DNA of 64,000 bases. Origin: Chloroflexota bacterium. GTDB taxonomy: Bacteria > Chloroflexota > UBA11872. Under the pieces are notes generated by a model that worked only from the letters and a program-made list of their open reading frames with translations, made no database searches and was not told the origin of the DNA. Below are positions 1 to 7,344 of this stretch, one piece after another; within the stretch, counting starts at the first letter, position 1, and each line of letters starts with the position of its first letter. Location of the stretch: NCBI GenBank assembly GCA_022824495.1, contig JAJDZU010000003.1:1-64000 (forward strand), given 5' to 3'. A program made the translations under genes and the position numbers.

Positions 1-477
1 CACCTGTTCGGGCTCTGCGCCAGCGTCAGGGCCGGGACGACCCTGCTCTCCCACGGTCTCCAACGACCCAGGGCAGATCGGTCTGTCCCGGCCCCTGCAC
101 TGTCACCCTGGCGAATCCAGAGCTTCGGGAACATACAAGGGCAGAGGAGTGAGACAAGACGGGGGAGTGGATGTGAGGAGAGGCGGAGGTTGGGAGCTCT
201 GGGTCAGGGTGGGTTGGCAGGGGTGTGGTTCGACAGGCTCAGCAGGGACGCCAGGTGCGGTTTGGTGGTTGGTTGCTGCTGGGTCCCGGACGCGGACGAC
301 GGGATGACGAGGGACGGGATCGGGGGCCGGGGATGGCAGGTGCTGACAATGATGTCAATGCCAGCAACGCAAGCAGGGCGGGCAATGCTGGCAGGGATGG
401 GGGTGGCGGCGGGCTCAACGCTGTGGCTGGGTGGACTCTCGGAACGGGAGACGACGGCTAGAATGGAGGCAGCATCA
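1..477. other. No convincing gene
   Basis: I see no frame with believable protein sequence here. The stretch is very G-rich on the plus strand. At about 227-250 it contains half of the dispersed palindromic element seen intact at 6.5, 8.0, 9.1 and 10.8 kb (GGTTCGACAGGCTCAGC). The segment at about 183-225 resembles 7186-7226 (shared GAGGCGGAGGTTGGG), so this is probably decayed repeat-rich intergenic DNA. Confidence 0.5.
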
Positions 478-561
478 AAGGGGCGGCCCCGGTGCGTGCA
501 GCGGGGATGATTGAGATCGGGTCGGCGAGTTCGCCGTCACAACGAAGGGGCGCCCACGTGC
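478..561 (+). repeat. 84-bp direct repeat, copy 1
   Basis: The 84-bp block recurs at 992-1075 with only two differences. Each copy ends exactly 46 bp before the ATG of a small coiled-coil/TM gene. It contains a short GC palindrome (GGGGCGGCCCC), the start of a leader ORF (ATG at 507) and a compact inverted repeat, CGGCGA-GT-TCGCCG. One of the two differences falls in the loop of that inverted repeat. It may be a conserved leader or promoter unit, or one end of a 514-bp tandem duplication. Confidence 0.85.
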
Positions 562-611
562 GAGAACAGGTCCAGAGCAGAACCGGCACAGGCTCTCGGG
601 AAAACCGATGA
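507..611 (+). CDS. 34-codon leader ORF, copy 1
   Basis: A short frame starts at ATG 507 behind a GGGG run and encodes 34 residues beginning MIEIGSASSPSQRRGAHV. Its stop (TGA 609-611) overlaps the ATG at 608 of the next gene in an ATGA junction, the usual arrangement for translational coupling. The equivalent frame in the second module (1021-1125) has the same length, the same start and the same ATGA junction, although the second halves of the peptides differ. It is rich in Ser, Arg and Gln and has no recognisable domain. It could be a real leader peptide, or simply an open frame inside a duplicated repeat. Confidence 0.4.
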   Translation: MIEIGSASSPSQRRGAHVREQVQSRTGTGSRENR

Positions 612-946
612 CGGCCGATCTGTCCGCGCTCGACATCGAGCGACGATTGACGGCGATCGAGTCCACGCTGCCGACGTTCGCGACGAGAGCGGACATTCAC
701 TCGCTGCGAACTGACATCCAGGCAATGCGGACTGAGTGGAAGTCTGACCTTGGCGAGATGCGATCGGAGTGGAAGGCCGACCTTGGCGAGATGAGAGCCG
801 AGTTTGGCGAGATGAAGGCCGAACTGCACGCGCGGGAGGCGCGGCTGATCAAGTGGATTGCAGGACTGGTGGTAGCCGGGGCGGCCGCGGCGGCCGGGGT
901 GGCTATTGCCGTAAACCAGATTCTTGCGGCCGGCGTGGGGGGCTGA
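608..946 (+). CDS. Small coiled-coil protein with C-terminal TM segment
   Basis: The 112-residue product has three parts. An N-terminal heptad region includes the segment RADIHSLRTDIQAMRTEW. Next come three repeats of the type E-W-K-x-D-L-G-E-M-R. A single hydrophobic helix at about residues 84-107 (WIAGLVVAGAAAAAGVAIAV) ends the protein. This is the architecture of small tail-anchored coiled-coil proteins that are abundant but uncharacterised in Chloroflexota-like genomes; no enzyme motif is visible. The start is ATG 608, fixed by overlap with the leader ORF stop. A second gene of the same architecture lies 514 bp downstream with a nearly identical upstream region. Function unknown; membrane-attached oligomer is an inference. 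Confidence 0.65.
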   Translation: MTADLSALDIERRLTAIESTLPTFATRADIHSLRTDIQAMRTEWKSDLGEMRSEWKADLGEMRAEFGEMKAELHAREARLIKWIAGLVVAGAAAAAGVAIAVNQILAAGVGG

Positions 947-991
947 TCGAGGCCCACGCAGGACGCGACATGGGCTGTGGAGGCGGCTTCG

Positions 992-1075
992 AAGGGGCGG
1001 CCCCGGTGCGTGCAGCGGGGATGATTGAGATCGGGTCGGCGAATTCGCCGTCACAACGAAGGGGCGCCCGCGTGC
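992..1075 (+). repeat. 84-bp direct repeat, copy 2
   Basis: This is the second copy of the 478-561 block, displaced by exactly 514 bp, with 82 of 84 positions identical. The inverted repeat here is a perfect palindrome (CGGCGAATTCGCCG). Downstream spacing to the next ATG (46 bp) is the same as in copy 1, although the intervening sequence has diverged. Confidence 0.85.
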
Positions 1076-1125
1076 AACAGCCAACTCACAGCCGAAAAAA
1101 AGCCGGCTCTCGGGGTAACAGATGA
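1021..1125 (+). CDS. 34-codon leader ORF, copy 2
   Basis: This is the counterpart of the leader at 507-611. It has 34 codons from ATG 1021, begins MIEIGSANSPSQRRGARV and ends at TGA 1123-1125, overlapping the ATG at 1122 as ATGA. The last 16 residues (from QQPTHSRKK) differ from copy 1, yet the frame stays open and the junction is kept. That is the main argument that the leader is read. No protein evidence is available. Confidence 0.4.
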   Translation: MIEIGSANSPSQRRGARVQQPTHSRKKAGSRGNR

Positions 1126-1319
1126 CATCCGACGCCGATCGGCTGGCGCGGTTGGAAGGCGCCTACGAGCACCTGGCGACGAAGGCGGACCTGAAGGCCC
1201 TGGAGTTGCGACTGACGAGCGATCTCCGAAGCCAGGAAACCCGGTTGACGGTACGGCTGATGCTGGTGGTGAGCCTTGCCACGGGTATTGTCGTGGCCGT
1301 CGACATGCTCTCGAGTTGA
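1122..1319 (+). CDS. Small coiled-coil protein with C-terminal TM segment, second copy
   Basis: The 65-residue product has the same plan as the 608-946 gene. An amphipathic heptad region (RLARLEGAYEHLATKADLKA) is followed by a single C-terminal hydrophobic segment (LMLVVSLATGIVVAVDML). Coding sequence similarity to the first copy is low, while the upstream 84 bp are 98 percent identical. The family often carries the motif ATKADLKALE, seen here, and the first copy has FATRADIHSLR at the equivalent place. Start ATG 1122 is set by the ATGA overlap with its leader ORF. It is shorter than copy 1, mainly because the internal EWKxDLGEM repeats are absent. Function unknown. Confidence 0.6.
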   Translation: MTSDADRLARLEGAYEHLATKADLKALELRLTSDLRSQETRLTVRLMLVVSLATGIVVAVDMLSS

Positions 1320-1343
1320 CGAAGGCGCGGGAGACGTCGTGCG

Positions 1344-1508
1344 GTCTGGGGCGTTCGAGACGTAGGTGGCGAGTCGCTTCGAGTTATGGGTGGCGAAGAC
1401 CTCGCCGTCCACCTCGATGGCGACGACCTCGCCAACGTGGTCGGCCTCCACCTGCCGCTGGATGTCTCGCTGCTGAATCTCCTTGCCCAAGCTGGCGATC
1501 TCATCCGG
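1344..1508 (-). pseudogene. Relic of a small conserved protein (about 55 codons left)
   Basis: On the minus strand this stretch reads PDEIASLGKEIQQRDI, then QRQVEADHVGEVVAIEVDGE. That matches, from memory, the first half of a family of about 80-residue bacterial proteins with the pattern I-Y-x-R-D-I-R-x-x-V-E-x-x-H-x-G-E-x-V-x-I-D. The usual second half (a Leu-rich helix and an R-V-G-Y segment) is missing. No ATG is in frame; only a TTG at 1490 could serve as a start. The sequence downstream on this strand is not protein-like. I take it as a decayed fragment. The rest of 1320-1740 holds no other gene. Confidence 0.4.
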
Positions 1509-1656
1509 CGGGCGGTGTGGCGGGACTTGTCGCGTGCGTCGGCTCCGGGGAGTCTGCTCCTTTCACCGTTCCCCCTTCAAAGGCGCACTCCCAAGCCTTC
1601 TTACTGCCGGCTTGCGGGGACAGAAAAGGCCTAGACGCATGATCGATCAAGTAGCC

Positions 1657-1662
1657 TATAAT
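1657..1662 (+). promoter_or_regulatory. Candidate -10 box ahead of the low-GC orphan gene
   Basis: A perfect TATAAT lies in an AT-rich patch (about 1640-1720) that contrasts with the GC-rich surroundings, 79 bp before the ATG at 1741. No good -35 hexamer is seen at 16-18 bp; TAGACG at 1632-1637 is the nearest, at 19 bp. The call rests on the -10 match and the local AT content only. Confidence 0.35.
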
Positions 1663-1740
1663 ATACGCAATAGCCTTACAGTCTGTCCCTTCACATCACA
1701 TCTCGTAGATAGTTCTACCTAACGGCGGTCAGGGCCACTG

Positions 1741-3231
1741 ATGCAGGCTAGCCTACCGATTCAGGAGAGTACGCCGATAGATTCAAAGCTATTGTATTTC
1801 AACGAAGGCTTCCATGTGGACCATTGGGGAAACCTTGTATGTGCCATCTACATTGATCTTCATCACCCGTCGCCCCGATCACCCATCCCTCTCTTGGTGA
1901 AAGGATGCCGCCTTGAGCACGCGATCGAGCACGGTAACAACGTAAAGATAACCACTCCTAAGGCATTCAGATGTCAAGGCGAGAATCTGATACGGGACCC
2001 AGGGGAGGGATATTTCTCAGAAACAAGAGTTTTGCATGACGCCATTGACGACCCACGCGACATGGAGAGAGCAAGGCAGCGCAATCAGGATTTGAACCGA
2101 GCTGCAGAATTGACTGGCTTCGGATGGTGTTCCAGCACGACAGGAACGCAAAGGACAGTCTCCGAAACCAACACATTGAGATACACACCTAGAGGATGGC
2201 TGTTTTGTGCCTCCATCGCACCCACAACTCCGGAAGAATGGAGTGATTGGCAAGCAACTTTGGATGACGGCTATGACCATGTATCTTACATCTACCGGCC
2301 ACGCGAGTTTGCCCGCGCGCTGGGAAGTATGGTGGCGGAGCAAATTGGAGCACAGGCGGGTATGGGTCCGATGACCTCATCCTTGCCAGGGAAAGCGTCG
2401 CACCGAACCCAACACCCGTTGCAGATCGTCTTTCATGGTCCAGTCGTATACGTGGACGATGTCGAGTCATGGCTCCTCGGAGCGAAGTCCGAGGACGAGT
2501 TGTTCCGGCGGTCAGTGTTCACCAAGGGCATGTCGCATCAAGCGCAGCGGAAATATCGCTTCATGGTTTGTGCAGATGTGGAGCCTGAGCACGATTGTCA
2601 CTTGTTACGAGCAACTCCCGCTTTGGTGGACACCATGACCGGGGATGGCAACAGTATCGGCCCTCCAGGTTTCCCGACGATGGAATCTGTCGAAGACGAC
2701 TCCGCACGGCACGACGACGTGAAGCCGAATCCGCTTGTTGGACATAGGATGTGGTTTAACCTCGTTGGTGCCATACGAGAGCAGGCAGAGCAGCCGGGTG
2801 CAATCGTACGACCACATCGGCTGGATTCTGAAACGCTGCCCAGCGACTTTCGCATTCAAACTGCCGCTTACGCAGGCGTAACGGCGTTACGAAACAAGGT
2901 GAGGGACTTTCACGAACTGATTGACGAAACAGAAGAACGCAGAAACGCCGTCACTGCCGCAGCGTGGTTCGCCGAACAGGACATCAGAACACCGTGCGAA
3001 ACCCTCGAAGACCCCATTGCCGGAATCTCAATCAGTGAAGACGGATTCATTTTAGTCCATATTTCACTCCACGAGCATCCAGAGATGGAATGCCGCCTAG
3101 CTGTCGCGCCATCGGGTCATTCGACCATAAAGATGGAAAAGGGCAGTCGCCATAGTGTCAATTTAACGCTCGAGCCGTTCTGTAGAAATAATGTCGGTGA
3201 GAAGGTCAAAGAATTTGTTGAATGCATATAA
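1741..3231 (+). CDS. Unrecognised 496-residue protein, compositionally foreign
   Basis: This is a clean 496-codon frame starting at ATG 1741. I do not recognise the family. It has no signal peptide or membrane segment and looks like a soluble mixed alpha/beta protein. Segments that look conserved in character include DHVSYIYRPREFARALG (about residue 180) and HPLQIVFHGPVVYVDDVESW (about 225). A stretch FTKGMSHQAQRKYRF near residue 260 resembles an F-x-K-(n)-Q-x-x-Y-R-F motif often found in accessory proteins. Base composition is clearly less GC-rich than neighbouring genes, and codon choice is mixed rather than G/C-ending. It sits between coiled-coil modules and methylase debris, so it probably arrived by transfer. 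A defence or anti-element role is possible but unsupported. Confidence 0.65.
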   Translation: MQASLPIQESTPIDSKLLYFNEGFHVDHWGNLVCAIYIDLHHPSPRSPIPLLVKGCRLEHAIEHGNNVKITTPKAFRCQGENLIRDPGEGYFSETRVLHDAIDDPRDMERARQRNQDLNRAAELTGFGWCSSTTGTQRTVSETNTLRYTPRGWLFCASIAPTTPEEWSDWQATLDDGYDHVSYIYRPREFARALGSMVAEQIGAQAGMGPMTSSLPGKASHRTQHPLQIVFHGPVVYVDDVESWLLGAKSEDELFRRSVFTKGMSHQAQRKYRFMVCADVEPEHDCHLLRATPALVDTMTGDGNSIGPPGFPTMESVEDDSARHDDVKPNPLVGHRMWFNLVGAIREQAEQPGAIVRPHRLDSETLPSDFRIQTAAYAGVTALRNKVRDFHELIDETEERRNAVTAAAWFAEQDIRTPCETLEDPIAGISISEDGFILVHISLHEHPEMECRLAVAPSGHSTIKMEKGSRHSVNLTLEPFCRNNVGEKVKEFVECI

Positions 3232-3432
3232 GACGCAAGACTCAAAGGGCACGACCGATTTACGGCTGGGAGTCAACATGGCTTAGAGTAGTTGGAGATG
3301 TCGTCCGAGGCACAAGATAAGTGAATGTCGTGCGCCCGTTTCACGAATCTAAACTCGCCACCGGATGAGCAATTGGAATGTGTTGTATCGGTGCTATCGG
3401 CTTACCGCTTGAGACTTTCAGTGGTGGTGTGA

Positions 3433-4304
3433 CTAGAGGCGGTGGTTGGAGATGGTGGGTTCGGTGGCCAGGAGGTGGCGGAGGGTTGTGAGGTTGGGGA
3501 GGTTGAGGATTTTGTCGAGGGATTCGTCGAGGTGGCGGCGGGCGGGGCAGTGGTGCATGGCGGGGAGGCGTTGGAACTCGGCGTTGGTCATTTCGTCAAA
3601 TAGGTGGGAGAGGTTCTGTTGCTGCGTGCTTGAGAGTTGGCGGATGTCTAGTACGGCTAGTTCCTTCAGGTCCGCCTTTTTGAACTTGACCCAGCTGCCT
3701 TCGGTGGTGTTGCGGGTAGCGAGGAAGGTCAGTAAGCCGAGGCTGCCATTTAGCCAGACTGCAAGGGCTCTTTCGAAGCGACGATTGGCAATCTTGATTG
3801 GCCACCAGACATTCGATAGAACGGGCGTGGCGACGCACATGGCAGTTACCCTGGCCGTGTTCAAGCGAAGTCTTTCGGCGACCAATAACTGAGCAGCTGA
3901 TTGCCAAAGGCGTTCACCGTAGCCTGGCCTTTGACCGCCACGGGGCTCTGTGAGAGGCGCCAAGTAGGTGTCTGGTGACGTGACCATTGACCTTCGCTGA
4001 TCGGAGTCGTGACCTTGGACCATAGGGTAGGCAGTGACAGATCTGGTTCTCTGGAAGCCGTCAACGAGCCTTCGCTGATCGGGGCCAATCTGACCCAAGG
4101 CATTGAGTTTGCAGAGGGGGATTTCGTAACCTTGGCCTTCTGGCCCCCCCCCCCCCCGCCGCTAACGAGTATCTCGCCAGCGTCCAAGAGCTTGCGGGCG
4201 GTGCGGAGCAGGTCAGCGCGGGCTGAGAGACCGTGATCGCGGAGGAGTTGGGCAAGAAGGACGTTGGCGGCTTCTTCGCGGATGGTTTCGGGGCGGGACG
4301 GCAT
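3433..4304 (-). pseudogene. Relic of an N6-adenine DNA methylase / type I-like RM gene
   Basis: The two ends of one large methylase family are recognisable on the minus strand. The N-terminus begins at ATG 4304 with MPSRPETIREEAANVLLAQL. The C-terminus (3433 to about 3890) includes LLVAERLRLNTARV, VLSNVWWPIKI, LNGSLGLLTFLATR and LPAMHHCPARRHLDESL. Family members are roughly 900-1000 residues; here about 290 codons remain, in two reading frames. The SAM-binding and NPPY catalytic region is gone, so the product cannot methylate DNA. A run of 14 G (coding strand) lies just after the N-terminal piece. A 14-bp motif CCTTCGCTGATCGG occurs twice in the middle (3990-4003 and 4069-4082) and may mark the deletion. 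Next to the foreign-looking orphan at 1741, it suggests a decayed mobile or defence segment. Confidence 0.7.
4144..4157. repeat. 14-C homopolymer tract
   Basis: Fourteen consecutive C on the plus strand, equal to poly-G in the coding direction of the methylase relic. It is the longest homopolymer noticed in the window. Such tracts slip during replication and switch restriction-modification genes on and off in other bacteria. Here the gene is too damaged for that to matter unless the assembly is wrong. Confidence 0.9.
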
Positions 4305-5074
4305 GGGGCTTGATAGGGCGCTTGCTGGTGAGAGGTGTGACAGGGTTGGAAATTGGCGTGCACATCCGCCCTGTGTGCACGTGTCCTGATGCTCATTTTA
4401 CGTTTGGTCGGTCAAGAGGCCTATGGGCAGGTCCTGGACGATCGGGGATCGGGGCCCAGCTGTTAACGGGCCTTATGGCACTAGACGCGAGGGCGAGCTA
4501 CGGCGGGCTCTTGACTGTTTCCCGGGGCGGGTTGGGCAGGGGGTTGGGTGCCCGGAAGGGGCCGGTTGGAAACGCGGCGCCTACGCCAAGGAGGATGCAC
4601 CGCGGACGCCGGGATTGCGGCGGGGAGGAGGAGGCCTCACCGAATGCCGCGGTCGGCGTCTGACTCTCCCCCAGGAGAGGGTGAAGATGCGGGGATAGTG
4701 GAGGGGGAGGCCGACGGGCGGGTCGGAGACCGCGCCCCTGGGTGAGATCGGGACGGGATGGCGGGGATGGGGATTCGGAGGGATCTAGCGCCTGGGGTGC
4801 TGGGAGGTAGCGAGGGCGCGTTGCCGTGGACTTGCCTGGGTGCTGCTGGGTTCCGGCCCCGTTCGGCAGGCTCAGGGCAGGCTCGGACGCCGGGATTGGG
4901 GAGGGGATGGGAGTGGTCCACGAACGGCACGAAGGAGCACGAAGGGGGGCGACCTGGCGGTTTGTCGGTGTTGCGGGGTGAGTGGCCCGACCGTATGTGG
5001 ATGAGTTGGCGCGCGATGGACATACTCGAATCGGCTGGTGGGTGGAAGGGATTGGGGGCGTGGTGGGTGATGGG
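4305..5074. other. No convincing gene; repeat fragments
   Basis: No frame here reads like a real protein. The region contains an isolated palindrome CTCTCCCCCAGGAGAG (4664-4679), identical to the core of the MITE-like elements at 12.4 kb. It also contains a repeat of the type CACGAACGGCACGAAGGAGC near 4919. The plus strand is strongly G-rich. I read it as decayed repeat DNA between the methylase relic and the next gene. Confidence 0.5.
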
Positions 5075-6265
5075 GTGATTGGGTCGTATGTGGATGGGTT
5101 GGTGGGGCGGGGGGTGGTTCGGTCGGCGGGGGTGGAGCGGGCGTTTCGGGCGGTGCGGCGGGATTTGTTTGTGGAGCGGTTTTGGGTGGGGCGGGATTCG
5201 GCGTATGAAGTGGGGGCGGACGGGTGGTCGGCTGAGGCGCTGGGGTTGGTGTATGCGGACGAGGCGCTGATTACGCGCCGGGACGCGGATGGGAGTCCGA
5301 TGAGTTCGGCGTCGCAGCCGTCGGTGGTGGCGATGATGCTGGAGGCGCTGGACCTGGAGCCGGGGATGCGGGTGCTGGAGATTGGGGCGGGCACGGGTTA
5401 CAACGCGGCGCTGATGGCGGAGGTGGTGGGGGACCCGCGGCTGGTGACGACGATTGACATTGACCCTGACGTGGTGGCGCAGACGCGGGGGCTGCTGGCG
5501 CGGGCGGGGTATGGGGCGGTTGAGGTGATCTGCGGGGATGGAGCGCTGGGTCACGCGGCGAGCGCGCCGTTCGATCGGGTGGTGGCGACGGTGGGGTGCT
5601 CGGATATTTCGTGGGACTGGGTGGAGCAAATGCATCCGGACGGGCTGTTGCTGGTTCCGCTGGATCATGGGGGTTCGCATCCGCTGGTGAAGCTGCGGCT
5701 TGGCGCAACAGGCCGGATGACGGGGCGGATTGTGGGGTGGACAGGGTTTATGCGGATGCGGGGAGACCTGGAGACTTCGGGGCCGTGGGCTTTGCGTCCA
5801 CCTGATGTGGATGGCAGGGCGCCGGATGCGGTGCGTCCGCTGTTTCCGGCGCTGGAACGTGCGCTGGCCGATTCGTCACCGGTTACCGATACGGAGGCGG
5901 AGTGGTGGCGGATGCCAAGCGCCTGGTACGACTTCCACTTTTTTGCGTGTCTGTGCGATAGGCGCGCCTATCGGGGGCCGGAGGGGTTGGGGTTAGTTGA
6001 CGACGACGGGGCCAGTGCGGCGCTGATCAGGCGGGACGGGGTGCGGGTTTGGGGTGGTTCGGGGCTGTATGAGGAGCTCGAAACCGCATATGGGCGATGG
6101 GAGCGGCTGGGCGCGCCGGAATTGAGTTTGTGGGAAGTCGAAGTGGTCCCCCGTGGGGCACAGAGTCCAGAGTTCGTCGGGTCCGAGGAGGTGTTTGTGG
6201 TGGAGCGGGGGCGGTCGCGGCAGGTGGTGAAGGCGAGGGGGAGAGCGGAGAGGGCAGCGGAGTGA
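5075..6265 (+). CDS. Protein-L-isoaspartate O-methyltransferase family protein
   Basis: The product is a SAM-dependent methyltransferase of the PCMT type, which repairs or modifies isoaspartyl residues. About 100 residues in, motif I VLEIGAGTGYN is present, preceded by the family segment SSASQPSVVAMML (usually I-S-Q-P). D-G-A-L-G and PFDRVVATVGC follow as motifs II/III. The C-terminal 180 residues are an extension beyond classical 210-residue PCMT, as in actinobacterial-type long forms. I place the start at GTG 5075 because family similarity begins there. The frame is open back to GTG 4982, but that part does not look like protein. It stands alone between repeat-rich spacers. Target and true substrate are unknown. 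Confidence 0.75.
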   Translation: MIGSYVDGLVGRGVVRSAGVERAFRAVRRDLFVERFWVGRDSAYEVGADGWSAEALGLVYADEALITRRDADGSPMSSASQPSVVAMMLEALDLEPGMRVLEIGAGTGYNAALMAEVVGDPRLVTTIDIDPDVVAQTRGLLARAGYGAVEVICGDGALGHAASAPFDRVVATVGCSDISWDWVEQMHPDGLLLVPLDHGGSHPLVKLRLGATGRMTGRIVGWTGFMRMRGDLETSGPWALRPPDVDGRAPDAVRPLFPALERALADSSPVTDTEAEWWRMPSAWYDFHFFACLCDRRAYRGPEGLGLVDDDGASAALIRRDGVRVWGGSGLYEELETAYGRWERLGAPELSLWEVEVVPRGAQSPEFVGSEEVFVVERGRSRQVVKARGRAERAAE

Positions 6266-6341
6266 GGAGGGGAAGACGAGGAGTGAGAGCGGAGACGGCG
6301 GGGAGTAGACAAGGCGAGGACTCTGGTCCGACGAGCGAGTG

Positions 6342-7122
6342 TCAGGTCTCGGGCTTTTGGAGGTGGATTTGGATCCAGGCGGCGGTGACTGCGGCGGCTT
6401 CTTGGATGGCGTGGTGTTGGGTTTTGGGGGAGTGGGGTGGGAGGTTGAATGAGTGGTCGGCGCCGGGGATGACGTGGAGGGTTGCGTGGGGGTTAGTGCT
6501 GTTGCCGGGTGGTTCGACTCGGCCCTTCGAAAGACTGCGGGCCGGCTCACCACGAACGGATTGGGGGCCCAGCTGGTTGAGGATGGGTTGGAGGTGGGCG
6601 GGGTTGGAGTATTCGGGGTCGCGGGCGCCCTGGATGAAGAGGATAGGGACGGGGACGTGTTGGAGATGACTGATGGTGTCCGGCAGGAGGGCGTGCCAGC
6701 GGGTGGGGTAGACGTAGCAGATGAGGCCGCGGATGTGGGGGCTTGGTTCCTGGGCGAGGAGGAGGGACATGACCTGGCCGCTCATGGAGCGTCCGGCGAG
6801 GAAGAAGGGAAGGTCGGGGGCGAGGGCACGGGCGGCCTGGATGGCAGCACGGGTGGTTTGGAGGAGGACTTCGAGCGGATCGATGAGGTCTTCGCTGTAG
6901 CCGATTTGGAGGCGGTGGCTGTAGGGATAGTCGTAGCGGAAGGTGGCGATGCGGTGGCGGGCGAGGGCTTCGGCCAGCTGGTGCATGAGGGGGGGCGCGC
7001 ATGGGGGTGCCGGCGCCGTGGCCGAAGAGCATGAGGGCAATGGGGTTGTGGGGTTGGAGGAGGAGGGCGGGGAGGTGGGGGCCGGTGGGGGTTAGGGGGA
7101 AGGTGGTTTGGTGGATGTTCAT
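6342..7122 (-). pseudogene. Alpha/beta hydrolase, frameshifted, with repeat insertion
   Basis: The N-terminal part from ATG 7122 (MNIHQTTFPL, then PIALMLFGHGAGTPMR) contains the oxyanion segment G-H-G-A-G. It is in a different frame from the rest, which has HRIATFRYDYPYSHR, the nucleophile elbow FFLAGRSMSGQV, the acid-region segment ILFIQGARDPEY and the His segment VIPGADHSF. The frames meet at a 7-base C run (plus-strand G at 6989-6995) that would need 6 bases. It resembles KANL3/TEX30-type hydrolases. Between the acid and the His, about 17 residues (VRGEPARSLSKGRVEPPG) come from a dispersed palindromic repeat inserted in frame. Either a recent pseudogene or a sequencing error in a homopolymer. 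Confidence 0.7.
6509..6559. repeat. Palindromic repeat family A, inside a coding region
   Basis: The element starts GTGGTTCGAC and ends CTCACCACGAACGG, with a GC-rich inner palindrome (GGCCC...GGGCC). Copies lie at 7981, 9085 and 10803, with partial ones at 227 and 9151. This copy is within the hydrolase gene and keeps its frame open, adding about 17 residues. Confidence 0.8.
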
Positions 7123-7305
7123 GGGAGCGGTGGGGGGCTGAAGAAGGAGTGAGCTTAGAGGAGTGCGTGGTGAGAGAAGAGGCGGAGGTTGGGGGTATAT
7201 GGTCAGGCAGGGTTGCCAGGGGTGGCTTGGGTGCGCTGGAAGTGACTGGGGTACGGGGTCCCGGCCGGGTACGCCGGGATGGAAGAGGGGAGGCCGATAG
7301 GCAGG

Positions 7306-7334
7306 GTATGATTTTTTTGGTAGGTATTTCATAC
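7306..7334. promoter_or_regulatory. Inverted repeat, candidate operator for the VapBC-type operon
   Basis: GTATGA at 7306-7311 and TCATAC at 7329-7334 are exact reverse complements. They flank a T-run and sit 11 bp before the antitoxin ATG (7345), over the likely RBS/promoter zone. AbrB-type antitoxins usually repress their own operon through such inverted repeats. No binding data. Confidence 0.4.
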
Positions 7335-7344
7335 GGGGTGGGTC

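Noticed and set aside
458-1084. Minus-strand open frame of about 208 codons across the coiled-coil modules
   Set aside because: Its sequence is Arg/Pro/Ser-rich reverse reading of the repeats and of the plus-strand coiled-coil gene, with no protein character.
4144-4157. Active phase-variable restriction-modification switch
   Set aside because: The methylase lacks its catalytic region and lies in two frames, so switching would not yield an active enzyme on this assembly.
4498-5680. Long minus-strand frames opposite the PCMT-like gene
   Set aside because: Pro/Arg/His-rich translations typical of the antisense of a G-rich gene; the plus strand carries real methyltransferase motifs.
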